A stretch of DNA of 43,652 nt from contig JADHYN010000008.1 in the NCBI GenBank assembly GCA_016782425.1, forward strand, positions 1-43,652, given 5' to 3'. How positions within the stretch are numbered: position 1 is the stretch's first letter; every line of letters begins with the position of its first letter. This document shows positions 14,982-22,385 of the stretch, piece after piece. The notes under the pieces were generated by a model that was given only the letters and a program-made list of their open reading frames with translations, did not search any database and had not been told where the DNA came from. The DNA is from Candidatus Omnitrophota bacterium. GTDB taxonomy: Bacteria > Omnitrophota > Gorgyraeia > JABMRN01 > RBG-13-46-9. The position numbers were made by a program, and so were the translations under genes.

Positions 14982-16904
14982 ATGGATAGGAATATTTGTA
15001 AAGTTTTCGCGGAAAGAGTGCTCAAGCATCCTCAGAGCATTGCCATAGAGTGGAAAAAGGACAACCGCTGGGTAAGGATATCTTACGGCGAGCTCTATAA
15101 GAGTATAAAGGTATTAAGCGCTGCTATATCGGGCCTTTACGGAATTAAAAAGGGCGAGAAGGCCGCTATCTTAATAAGCAACCGGCCCGAGTGGCCGGTA
15201 GTTTTTTTTGCTTTGCTTTATGCGGGTGCTATACCTGTACCGATCAACCAGCATGGCGTTTTTGGAGAAATCGAGAATATCCTGGCGGATTCAGAATGTA
15301 AAATCGCGTTCACAGAAGGCAAAATCCCAAACATAAAGATTAAGACCGTAGAGATAGATTCAAGCGAATTTAAACACGCATTTGACTTGTTCCCGGAAGG
15401 CGACAGCGTCACGGAGGCTGATATGACAAGCGACGCCTGCATTATGTATACCTCCGGAACCACCTCAAGCCCCAAAGGCGTAGTGCTTTCACACGGGAAC
15501 CTCTTATCGAATAGCGATTCGCTTTACAAGCTTGGGCTCATGAAGCCGGGGGATGGCGTTGTAGCGGTTCTCCCGCTTTATCACACTTACGCGCTGGTTG
15601 TTACTACTCTTGCCCCGCTTCTTTACGGCGGCAGAGTGATATATCCGGGCAGCATGCGCAGCGAAGAGGTTCTACTTTCCATCAAGGAAGCGCGCGGAGC
15701 TATTTTTATAGGCGTGCCGCTTATTTTTAACGCTTTTCACAAGGCCCTAAAGGATTCGCTTAAAAAGATGCCCGGCTTGGTTCGTTTTTTGATTGGAAAA
15801 ATAGCGGATCTTTTATACGCAGTGCGAAAAGAAACAGGTATAAATCTCTCGAGATATTTCTTTTACAGCGTTCACCAGCGCTTCGGGAAGCATATGTACA
15901 TATTGCTAAGCGGCGGCTCAAAGCTCAAAAAAGAAATTGAAATCGAAATGACCAAATTCGGTTTTACTATACTGAACGGCTACGGCCTTACCGAGACCTC
16001 ACCCGTTTTAACGATGACCCCGCTTAAAAAACCGAAAATCGGATCCGTAGGCATTCCTATAGAAAATGTCGAACTTAAAATAGGACCTAAGAACAAGAAG
16101 GGAACCGGAGAAATACTTGTTCGCGGGCCGAATGTCATGAAAGGATATCATAAAAAAGAAGAGCTGACACGCCAGGTCATGGAGAATGGGTGGTTTAAGA
16201 CGGGGGATATCGGATACCGAGACGAAGAAGGGTATTTATTTCTTACAGGAAGGATGAACGATCTCATTACTCTGGAACTGGGATTAAACATATATCCGGA
16301 TGAGATAGAGAGCGTTTATTCGGCCGGGGTTCCGCTTAAAGAGATATGCGTTTTTGACGCCCCTTCCGAGAGAGGCGTGAAAAAAACGCCTGTTCTCTGG
16401 GCCGTTGCGGTTCCTGATATGGAATTTTTTAAAAAGAAAGGCATAATTAACCCGTATGACACAATAAGAGAGGCGTTTAAAAAGGCTTCGAGAGGATTGA
16501 GCATTCCCGAGAGGCTCATGGGATTTTCGCTGACTCTTGAGGTATTGCCGCGCACGCTTTTGGGAAAAGTTAAAAGGCGCGAGGTTAAGAAGCTTCACGT
16601 CTCCGGCGGAATCAAGGAAACCTTTCCTGTGTCCGAGAAGCCTGTCATGGCGGAAGACCTGGAGATATTAGAGCATCCGGAAGCCGGAAAGATAATAGAC
16701 TGCTTGAAGAACCAGACGAAGGTCAAAGAAATAACCCCGCGCGATTCTTTCGAACTGGACCTGGGTATTGATTTACTCGGGAGAGAGGAACTTGCCTTTG
16801 AACTCGAGAAAAAGATTGGCCTCGTGATAGAAGAGAAAGAGATGATCTCTATCTTTACGGTCGGGGAATTGATAGAGCACGCCCGGAAAGCGAAAAAAGA
16901 TTAA
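14982..16904 (+). CDS. AMP-forming acyl ligase fused to degenerate ACP-like domain
   Basis: An ANL-superfamily enzyme that would activate a fatty or aryl acid as acyl-AMP. Core motifs are YTSGTTSSPKGV (near residue 156), NGYGLTETSP, TGDIGYRDEEGYLFLTGR, and a Lys-containing TLLGKVKR near the C-terminal lobe. Residues about 565-640 are an acyl-carrier-protein-like domain (FELDLGIDLLGREELAFELEKKIG). At the site where carriers have DSL with the phosphopantetheinyl Ser, this protein reads D597-L598-L599. The codon is TTA, one base from the Ser codon TCA. The domain therefore cannot carry an acyl chain in the usual way and may be structural, a docking module or decaying. TATACT at 14953 precedes the start. 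Confidence 0.88.
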   Translation: MDRNICKVFAERVLKHPQSIAIEWKKDNRWVRISYGELYKSIKVLSAAISGLYGIKKGEKAAILISNRPEWPVVFFALLYAGAIPVPINQHGVFGEIENILADSECKIAFTEGKIPNIKIKTVEIDSSEFKHAFDLFPEGDSVTEADMTSDACIMYTSGTTSSPKGVVLSHGNLLSNSDSLYKLGLMKPGDGVVAVLPLYHTYALVVTTLAPLLYGGRVIYPGSMRSEEVLLSIKEARGAIFIGVPLIFNAFHKALKDSLKKMPGLVRFLIGKIADLLYAVRKETGINLSRYFFYSVHQRFGKHMYILLSGGSKLKKEIEIEMTKFGFTILNGYGLTETSPVLTMTPLKKPKIGSVGIPIENVELKIGPKNKKGTGEILVRGPNVMKGYHKKEELTRQVMENGWFKTGDIGYRDEEGYLFLTGRMNDLITLELGLNIYPDEIESVYSAGVPLKEICVFDAPSERGVKKTPVLWAVAVPDMEFFKKKGIINPYDTIREAFKKASRGLSIPERLMGFSLTLEVLPRTLLGKVKRREVKKLHVSGGIKETFPVSEKPVMAEDLEILEHPEAGKIIDCLKNQTKVKEITPRDSFELDLGIDLLGREELAFELEKKIGLVIEEKEMISIFTVGELIEHARKAKKD

Positions 16905-16927
16905 TAAATAGTGATCAACCGAAAAAT

Positions 16928-16964
16928 GCCGCCTCGAGGAAAACCCTTGAGGCGGCTTTGTTTT
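16928..16964 (+). terminator. Intrinsic terminator after acyl ligase gene
   Basis: GCCGCCTC (16928-16935) pairs with GAGGCGGC (16949-16956); the stem continues inward with GAGG/CCCTT around AAAA, and TTTGTTTT follows (16957-16964). Strong stem, short U-rich tail. Confidence 0.8.
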
Positions 16965-16975
16965 GCAGGTATAAT
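16947..16975 (+). promoter_or_regulatory. Promoter overlapping the terminator stem
   Basis: TTGAGG (16947-16952), 17-nt spacer, TATAAT (16970-16975), 22 nt upstream of the chagasin-like gene. The -35 box lies inside the 3' arm of the terminator, so termination and re-initiation share the same DNA. Confidence 0.55.
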
Positions 16976-16997
16976 TAAGACATAAACGAAAGTAAAT

Positions 16998-17777
16998 ATG
17001 AAAAAATTTATTATTATTATAATTCTACTTGCCGTGGGATTAGTGTTATATTTCATGCAGCAGGCGAAAGGGGAATATAAAGGGAAAGAAGGGGTGATAG
17101 GGGAAGATAAAGGGAAAAAAGAGAAAATATGGGAAAATAAGGGGAAAGAGGGGATAATAGGGGAAAATAAAGGTAAAGAAGAAAGTAACATAGTAAATTT
17201 TTACGGCACGATAAAACGCTATTCTGACAGAGGAGGTTTTTACGGCATAGTAGGCGATGACGGAAAAAGCTACAAGCCCATAAACCTTTCCTCCGGCTAT
17301 AAAATTGAGGGCTTGAAAGTGAAGGTAAAGGGAAGAATGGTCAAAAAGGGGCTGCTTTTCAGCCCGCCCTGCAAGTCCATGGAAATAATCGAGATAGAGA
17401 GAGCCAAGCGCGGAGACGTGGCAGGGAACAAGGTTTTTTCGGATCCCGGGCAAACCATTAACATAAGACCGGACGAAACTTTTGTAATTGAACTTGAGGC
17501 AAATCATACTACCGGCTATATCTGGCAACTCGCGACGCCGGTTAATAAAAATATTGTTGAGCCGGTAGATCTTCATTATATAACCAGACAGGATACAGGC
17601 CTTGTTCTCATGGGAGAGGCGGGCAGAGAACGATGGATTTTCAAGGCAGTGGGTCCGGGAGAGGCAGAGATCAAGCTTAAATACGTGCGGCCCTGGGAGA
17701 AGGACAAGCTTCCGGTCAGGGAAGAGACTTTTAGGATAAAAGTAGGTAGAGCACGAAAGGATTCGAGTAATTTGTAA
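16998..17777 (+). CDS. Membrane-anchored protein with repeat linker, OB-like and chagasin (I42) domains
   Basis: Layout: one N-terminal membrane segment (residues 4-20); a charged linker of about four 10-residue repeats (EYKGKEGVIG, EDKGKKEKIW, ENKGKEGIIG, ENKGKEES; residues 26-63); a beta domain at about 66-140 that looks OB-like (FYGTIKRYSDRGGFYGIVGDDG); and a C-terminal chagasin-type cysteine-protease inhibitor domain at about 145-255. The inhibitor loops are recognisable: NHTTGY for the usual NPTTG, GEAGRERW, and YVRPWEK. The protein is probably anchored in the inner membrane facing out. The last residues and stop codon come from the heptamer repeat at 17762. The linker DNA is the same purine-rich repeat seen at 8768. 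Confidence 0.82.
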   Translation: MKKFIIIIILLAVGLVLYFMQQAKGEYKGKEGVIGEDKGKKEKIWENKGKEGIIGENKGKEESNIVNFYGTIKRYSDRGGFYGIVGDDGKSYKPINLSSGYKIEGLKVKVKGRMVKKGLLFSPPCKSMEIIEIERAKRGDVAGNKVFSDPGQTINIRPDETFVIELEANHTTGYIWQLATPVNKNIVEPVDLHYITRQDTGLVLMGEAGRERWIFKAVGPGEAEIKLKYVRPWEKDKLPVREETFRIKVGRARKDSSNL

Positions 17778-17789
17778 TTGGTAATTTGT
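17762..17789. repeat. Heptamer repeat (TAATTKG) copy 1
   Basis: TTCGAG followed by TAATTTG, TAATTGG, TAATTTG. It encodes the final residues and the stop codon of the preceding gene. Copies 2 and 3 are at 19692 and 32131. Confidence 0.8.
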
Positions 17790-17807
17790 GGGAGCGAGCT
17801 GGATAAC

Positions 17808-18251
17808 ATGAAATATACTAAAGGTACGCTTGGGAGGGTGTTCGTGCTTAAATTCGATAACAGAGATATATTTCTCGATGAGCTCAAAAACTTTGCGCGA
17901 AAAGAGCGTGTAAAATCAGCTGTAATGGTTTTTCTCGGGGCGCTTAAAAAAGGTGACATTGTTACGGGCCCTAAAAAAACCAACATACCCCCGAAGCCGA
18001 ACTGGACTTCATTTAAGAACGGGTGGGAAGTGTTTGGGGTAGCTACGATTTTTGCGGGTTCCAAGGGGCCGGAACTTCATGTACACAGCGCCCTCGGGAA
18101 AAAACTTAAAACACTTGCAGGGTGCGTGCGTAAAAATTCCGAAGTTTTTCTTGTGATAGAAGCGGTTGTGTTTGAGCTTAAAGGAGTAAAGGCGTCTAAA
18201 GGCTTTGACCCGCGAACAGGGCTTAACCTTCTTAAGATAATGGGGAAATAA
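17808..18251 (+). CDS. PPC/DUF296-domain protein
   Basis: A 147-residue PPC (plant and prokaryote conserved, DUF296) protein, a trimeric fold sometimes linked to DNA binding but biochemically undefined in most bacteria. Signature segments are VFVLKFDNRDIFLDEL near the N-terminus, VFLGALKKGDIV, the metal-site-like PELHVHSALG (residues about 86-95) and FLVIEAVVFEL. I chose ATG 17808 after GGAGCGAGCTGGATAAC; the in-frame codon at 17778 lies in the heptamer repeat. Confidence 0.85.
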   Translation: MKYTKGTLGRVFVLKFDNRDIFLDELKNFARKERVKSAVMVFLGALKKGDIVTGPKKTNIPPKPNWTSFKNGWEVFGVATIFAGSKGPELHVHSALGKKLKTLAGCVRKNSEVFLVIEAVVFELKGVKASKGFDPRTGLNLLKIMGK

Positions 18252-18272
18252 GAGTAGATAAGGAGGAAGAAG

Positions 18273-18698
18273 ATGAAGAAGATAATTTTTGTAATTCTAA
18301 TTTTATTGTTTTCCGTTAACTGTTACGCGGTGACCAAAGAAGCGGCAGACGATATAAAGGCCTACCTTTTTATACAGGGGAAAACCGCAGAGAAGATGAA
18401 CAAACTGTTTGAAGATCTGGGTGAAGAATCCGTATCCGCAAACTTTGCCCTGGATAAGGTTATAAACTGGAAAATTCGGTACGAGGGAGAAACCGAACCT
18501 CCCCCAGGTGAGGTGAAAGAACTGGACCGGCTCATGAACGATTATTTTTCATTGATGCAGGAATACGTAAGCGCGTGTAAAGCCGAGGACGAGAGAGCCA
18601 AGATGCCTCTAAAACGAAAGATAAGAGAGCTTTACCTGGAGATAACAAGAGAAGAGAGGCAACTTAAGATTAAGATAGGGGGAGGTACGGGGGGATGA
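18273..18698 (+). CDS. Exported helical protein of unknown function
   Basis: 141 residues with a clean signal peptide (KKIIFVILILLFSVNCYA) after a very strong AAGGAGGAAGAAG ribosome-binding site. The mature part is strongly helical and charged, rich in Glu/Lys, and ends in a Gly-rich tail. No family recognised. It overlaps the following hydrolase start by ATGA. The GGGGGG before that start codes this protein's Gly-rich end, so the repeat boundary affects both genes. Confidence 0.75.
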   Translation: MKKIIFVILILLFSVNCYAVTKEAADDIKAYLFIQGKTAEKMNKLFEDLGEESVSANFALDKVINWKIRYEGETEPPPGEVKELDRLMNDYFSLMQEYVSACKAEDERAKMPLKRKIRELYLEITREERQLKIKIGGGTGG

Positions 18699-19687
18699 GT
18701 TCCGAAAGGACGAAAGCCTGCCTGCCGGATAGGCAGGGACGAAGGGACGAAAGGACGATAAGGGGAACGAGGGGGATACTCGCGGCAATTTTTATCACGC
18801 TTTTATTGAGTCACCCTGCCTGCTTGCTCGCCGGTGAAATCACTGAGGGTGAAGTTTTAACCGAAGACAATGTATCAATAGCCTACAGCCACTATAAAAA
18901 CGGTTTTAAAAACGTCGTTATAGTCTGCCCGGGATTTTACAACAGCAAGAAAAACAGATGGATGAAGAAAACGGTAAAGATGCTTTCTTCGGAATACGAC
19001 GTCATAATCTTTGATTTCAGGGGACACGGAGAAAGCAGCGGAAAATTCACATGGGCGGCCCTGGAGGACAGGGACGTAAACGCTATTGTTGATTACGCAA
19101 AGAGAGATGGATATGAAAAAATCGGGATCCTCGGATTTTCTCTGGGAGGAAGCTCCGCTATAAACGCTGCGTCGAAAAGAGAGCGCGACATAACTACAAT
19201 GGTTCTTATAAGCACTCCCACTAGTTTTAAAGCGATAGATTTTCATTTTTGGGAACTAGGCATGTTTGATGACCTATTTGATAATATATCCTGCGGCTGG
19301 GAGGGGAAGGGCGCGAAAACAACGAATAAATTCAAGCCGGAAATAACCCCGATAGAATCAATAAAGAAAATAAAAAGCACCCCAATGCTTTTTATACACG
19401 GTAAAAATGACTGGGTAGTAAAAAGGAAACACTCGGAGGAACTTTTTGCTGCGGCTAACGAGCCGAAAAAGCTCGTGATAATAAAAAAAGACGCTCATGC
19501 CGAAAGGCTCATACAGAAAAGATATGAAGAGATGCGAGAGCTTATACTGGGCTGGTTCGGGGACACTATGAGGGGGGATGGAGTTCCGAAAGGACGAAAA
19601 GACGAAAGGACGAGAGGACGAGAGGACGAAAGGACGAGAGGACGAGAGGACGAAAGGACGAAAGGACGAGAGGACGATAAGGAATAA
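18695..19687 (+). CDS. Exported alpha/beta hydrolase with repeat-derived ends
   Basis: A periplasmic or membrane-tethered alpha/beta hydrolase. The core has IIFDFRGHGESSGKFT (oxyanion region), the nucleophile elbow GFSLGGSS, FIHGKNDWVV with the acid Asp, and KKDAHAE with the catalytic His. A hydrophobic export segment (GILAAIFITLLLSHPACLLA) begins only after 27 residues encoded by the octamer repeat (ERTKACLPDRQGRRDERT). The last 40 or so residues (RTRGREDE repeated) come from a second octamer array. The core enzyme looks intact; both termini have been built from repeat DNA. The start overlaps the previous stop. Confidence 0.85.
   Translation: MSSERTKACLPDRQGRRDERTIRGTRGILAAIFITLLLSHPACLLAGEITEGEVLTEDNVSIAYSHYKNGFKNVVIVCPGFYNSKKNRWMKKTVKMLSSEYDVIIFDFRGHGESSGKFTWAALEDRDVNAIVDYAKRDGYEKIGILGFSLGGSSAINAASKRERDITTMVLISTPTSFKAIDFHFWELGMFDDLFDNISCGWEGKGAKTTNKFKPEITPIESIKKIKSTPMLFIHGKNDWVVKRKHSEELFAAANEPKKLVIIKKDAHAERLIQKRYEEMRELILGWFGDTMRGDGVPKGRKDERTRGREDERTRGREDERTKGREDDKE
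18705..18760. repeat. Octamer repeat AGGACGAR interrupted by palindrome
   Basis: Octamer units (AGGACGAA, AGGGACGA, AAGGACGA) surround a CCTGCCT (18717-18723)/AGGCAGG (18731-18737) inverted repeat. Its left flank GAGTTCCGAAAGGACGAAA recurs at 19581-19599. It encodes the N-terminus of the hydrolase. Confidence 0.75.
19591..19678. repeat. Octamer array AGGACGAR, eleven units
   Basis: Eleven consecutive 8-bp units, mostly AGGACGAA or AGGACGAG, ending AGGACGAT. Three units equal 24 nt, giving an 8-residue protein repeat RTRGREDE at the hydrolase C-terminus. Change by one unit would shift the frame. Confidence 0.9.
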
Positions 19688-19691
19688 GTGG

Positions 19692-19725
19692 TTCGAGTAA
19701 TTTGTAATTGGTAATTTGTAATTTA
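19692..19725. repeat. Heptamer repeat (TAATTKG) copy 2
   Basis: TTCGAG followed by TAATTTG, TAATTGG, TAATTTG, TAATTTA, directly after the hydrolase stop codon. It also provides the -35-like TTGGTA used below. Confidence 0.8.
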
Positions 19726-19736
19726 TAGGATATAAT
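19708..19736 (+). promoter_or_regulatory. Promoter of antiporter gene formed partly by repeat
   Basis: TTGGTA (19708-19713) inside the heptamer repeat, 17-nt spacer, TATAAT (19731-19736). The -10 ends 8 nt before ATG 19745, so the transcript would be leaderless or nearly so. Confidence 0.5.
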
Positions 19737-19744
19737 ATTACGAA

Positions 19745-20968
19745 ATGAACAGTTTATTGCGCTTAGGGCTTATTATTTTTATAGGATTTGTGCTCGGGCA
19801 GGAGCTCAAGAGGTTAAAATTCCCCAAGATAGTAGGCTATATTATTGCCGGGGTTATCCTGAACCCGAACATATGCCCTTTTGTTCCGATAGATATCACT
19901 GATCGGACAGACGTTATAGAAAACATGGCCATAGCATTTATTGCGTTTGCCGTTGGTGGAACCATAGTAATCCCGGAAATAAAAAAGCTCGGTAAGGGCA
20001 TACTCTATATTACCCTCTGCGAGGCGGAGATGGCCTTTATTTTTCTCCTGACAGGATTTCTTATAGTTCTTCCTTTCATCATACCGGCGGCGAAAGGCGC
20101 ATGGGCAGCAAGCATTATTCCCTTCAGCCTCATAATCGGGTGCATAGGCTCGCCCACGGACCCGTCAGTAGCGCTTGCGGTTACGCATGAGTATAAAGCC
20201 AAGGGCGAGGTTGCCTCTACCATGCTTACTGTAGCCGCGTTCGACGACGTTTTGGGGATAGTAAACTATAGCGTTGCCATAGTAATTGCAAAAACGCTAA
20301 TCTCGCATGCCTCTTTCAGCATTTACAAGACATTGTTAACGCCCGCTCTTATAATAGCCGGTTCAGTGGCGCTGGGCGCGGGGCTCGGCGTAGTCTTTAA
20401 TTTCATTACAAAAAGGCTTAAGGACATGCACGAGGGATCGCTTTTTGTGCTTATCTTGAGCCTAATCGCTCTTTGCTGGGGCCTGGCAACGTTTACGGGC
20501 GCGGAAGAAATACTATCAATAATGATAATGGCCATAGTCGTTACAAATTTCAATCCGCACGCAAAGCAGATTTTCAGCATGCTTTCAAAGTATTTTGAAG
20601 AGCTCATATTTCTTATATTCTTTGTTCTTAGCGGGATGCATCTTACATTTTCAGGCGCCTGGATCGCTGTCGGGCTTTTGGTGTGTTTTGTCATATTCAG
20701 GATAGCCGGGAAATTTATAGGAACCGCACTTGGCGCGAGCCTTGCGAATGCCTCGCCGAACGTGAAAAAATATACTGCAACGGGCCTCATACCCTTCGGG
20801 GGAATCGTCATTGGCCTTGCGCTTATTACGCAGCAGGACCCTGTATTCAAGGATATATCCGGGTACCTGGTAAACCTGGTGGTCGCCGCGACAATCGTAA
20901 ACGAGATAATAGGGCCATTTTTTGTGAAAAAAGCGCTTAAGGGCTCGGGGGAAATCGTAAAATCATGA
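19745..20968 (+). CDS. Cation:proton antiporter (CPA2/NhaP-like)
   Basis: A polytopic membrane protein of 407 residues with about eleven to thirteen hydrophobic segments, of the Na+/H+ exchanger (CPA) superfamily. The N-terminus GFVLGQELKRLKFPKIVGYIIAGVILNPN is typical of the first two helices. IGCIGSPTDPSVALAVTHEYKAKGEVASTMLTVAAFDDVLGI contains the central acidic DD-type motif, and a second unwound-helix region lies near residue 330. It exchanges a monovalent cation for protons; no regulatory TrkA-N domain is attached. The stop overlaps the next gene by ATGA. Confidence 0.88.
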   Translation: MNSLLRLGLIIFIGFVLGQELKRLKFPKIVGYIIAGVILNPNICPFVPIDITDRTDVIENMAIAFIAFAVGGTIVIPEIKKLGKGILYITLCEAEMAFIFLLTGFLIVLPFIIPAAKGAWAASIIPFSLIIGCIGSPTDPSVALAVTHEYKAKGEVASTMLTVAAFDDVLGIVNYSVAIVIAKTLISHASFSIYKTLLTPALIIAGSVALGAGLGVVFNFITKRLKDMHEGSLFVLILSLIALCWGLATFTGAEEILSIMIMAIVVTNFNPHAKQIFSMLSKYFEELIFLIFFVLSGMHLTFSGAWIAVGLLVCFVIFRIAGKFIGTALGASLANASPNVKKYTATGLIPFGGIVIGLALITQQDPVFKDISGYLVNLVVAATIVNEIIGPFFVKKALKGSGEIVKS

Positions 20969-21660
20969 AATTAAAGATTATTATTTTAAGCGCAATACTT
21001 TTATTATACGGGCACGCATCTCTTCACGCTGCGCCGTCGAACGGAACAAGAATACCCCCGGCCTGGAAATTCGAGACAGGCTATGAATACAATAATATGT
21101 TCAAAAGTGAGCTCGCTCGCTCTTATGGTAACATAAGGACCCAGGATCATTTTTTTACGCTTTCAATAGGAATATTAGACTGGCTTTCGCTAGACGGTAA
21201 GATAGGCGTGGGAAACTTAACGCAAAAAGGCGGGATACACTTTCCCAAAATTGAATACAACACGAGCTTTGCCGGAGGCTACGGGTTCAGAATCAAGGCC
21301 TTTGAATATGAAAAGCTTGGCTTTCAGCTCACGGTCGGGGCCCAGCACATATGCGTTCACCCGCAGGATAGGCATATCAATGATAATAAATTCGGATCTA
21401 TTTTAGACGACTGGCAAGTATCGGCGCTCGCGTCAAAAGATATAAAGTTCGTAAGGCCGTATGTAGGTATTAAGCTTTCGGACTGCGAGCTCATTTATGA
21501 GATTAACGACCATGATAAAAAACGCCGCTTTGCCCGCAACCACGTGGGCCTTATAACAGGAGCGGAAATTTTTCTTCTCAAGAAGAAACTCAAGGCTACT
21601 ATCGAGGGAAGGTTTTTTGACGAAACGGCTTTGTCGGCCGGAATTTCTTACCTTTTTTAA
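20965..21660 (+). CDS. Outer-membrane beta-barrel candidate
   Basis: 231 residues with a signal peptide (LKIIILSAILLLYGHASLHA), then alternating amphipathic strands (HFFTLSIGILDWLSLDGKIGVG, PYVGIKLSDCELIYEI) and a C-terminal SAGISYLF ending in Phe, the usual outer-membrane insertion signal. The number of strands is compatible with an 8-12-stranded barrel. It is translationally coupled to the antiporter. The ligand or role is unknown. Confidence 0.72.
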   Translation: MKLKIIILSAILLLYGHASLHAAPSNGTRIPPAWKFETGYEYNNMFKSELARSYGNIRTQDHFFTLSIGILDWLSLDGKIGVGNLTQKGGIHFPKIEYNTSFAGGYGFRIKAFEYEKLGFQLTVGAQHICVHPQDRHINDNKFGSILDDWQVSALASKDIKFVRPYVGIKLSDCELIYEINDHDKKRRFARNHVGLITGAEIFLLKKKLKATIEGRFFDETALSAGISYLF

Positions 21661-21674
21661 AAAGGAGGTGCAGT

Positions 21675-21926
21675 GTGGTTTTAACCGTAATAAATCTGGC
21701 GCTTTGCGTAATCGTAGTGGGGCTCGGGTACCTGGCGCATAAAAAGCACAAGGATATGCTTTCGGCTTTTACCGCGGTCGGATTCGCCCTTTTCGGGATA
21801 TCACACGCTGTGACGCTTATAGGCCTGGGGGGAAAGTTTGTTAACTTCTTAATCATTATAAGGATACTCGCCTATCTTCTCATCGCGTTCGCATTGTTCA
21901 TGACCATCAGCGAAAAAAATAGCTGA
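21675..21926 (+). CDS. Small membrane protein (three hydrophobic segments)
   Basis: 83 residues starting with GTG 21675 after an ideal AAAGGAGGTGCAGT. Hydrophobic segments are at residues about 2-20, 31-48 and 54-78. No family recognised. It belongs to a run of small envelope proteins following the barrel gene. Confidence 0.7.
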   Translation: MVLTVINLALCVIVVGLGYLAHKKHKDMLSAFTAVGFALFGISHAVTLIGLGGKFVNFLIIIRILAYLLIAFALFMTISEKNS

Positions 21927-21946
21927 TTAATATTAAGGAGGGTTTT

Positions 21947-22108
21947 ATGCAGGCCGGAAACGTAGTTAATTCTGTTTTATTGGGCGTAGGCCTTCTTTTA
22001 CTTCTCGCGGCCGCATTTGACATAACGCCGCATATGGACAATGTGCTCGTATTTTTAGGTATAGCGTGCTTTATAATAGCGGGCGTAGCAAGGAGGATCA
22101 TGAAATGA
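21947..22108 (+). CDS. Small two-TM membrane protein (53 aa)
   Basis: ATG 21947 follows AAGGAGGGTTTT. The 53 codons give two hydrophobic segments (SVLLGVGLLLLLAAAF and NVLVFLGIACFIIAGVA) joined by DITPHMD and ending RRIMK. The stop overlaps the next start as ATGA. It is too short to be found by length-filtered gene calls, but the ribosome-binding site, coupling on both sides and composition support it. Function unknown. Confidence 0.72.
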   Translation: MQAGNVVNSVLLGVGLLLLLAAAFDITPHMDNVLVFLGIACFIIAGVARRIMK

Positions 22109-22377
22109 GGATTTTTATATTTCTTTTAATCGCGGGATTTCTTTTTTCCGGATTAGCCCGGGCAGAGTCTGGTGACGATAGCGTAACGGGCCTGAAGGAT
22201 GAAAGTGAATTTGTCCACGGAGATGTCTCAATACAAAAAGGTTACGGAGACGGGTATGTTACAGGCGACGACGGCCAGACGCATTCTGTGATGGACGTTG
22301 AAGAAACCGGCAACGGTTCTTACGAGGGCTACGACGCAGAAGGTGATTCTTACGGCCTCGAGTCTGACAAAGATTAA
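22105..22377 (+). CDS. Small exported acidic protein
   Basis: The ATG at 22105 was chosen because it overlaps the previous stop (ATGA), follows AAGGAGGATC, and gives a signal peptide (RIFIFLLIAGFLFSGLARA). The mature part of about 70 residues is acidic and Gly-rich with beta-like GDGYVTGDDGQTHSV and GSYEGYDAEGDSYG segments. No family recognised. It converges on the minus-strand operon with an 8-nt gap and no terminator visible. Confidence 0.72.
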   Translation: MRIFIFLLIAGFLFSGLARAESGDDSVTGLKDESEFVHGDVSIQKGYGDGYVTGDDGQTHSVMDVEETGNGSYEGYDAEGDSYGLESDKD

Positions 22378-22385
22378 GAAAAAAT

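Noticed and set aside
17046-17576. Minus-strand ORF of 176 codons opposite the chagasin-like gene
   Set aside because: The Phe/Pro-rich translation is the reverse of the AAGGGGA repeats; no start signals.
19591-19678. CRISPR array
   Set aside because: The repeats are 8-bp tandem units without spacers and lie in a coding frame; no cas genes are present.
20323-20850. Minus-strand ORF of 175 codons inside the antiporter gene
   Set aside because: It is the antisense of a clear polytopic transporter, with no family motif and no upstream signals.
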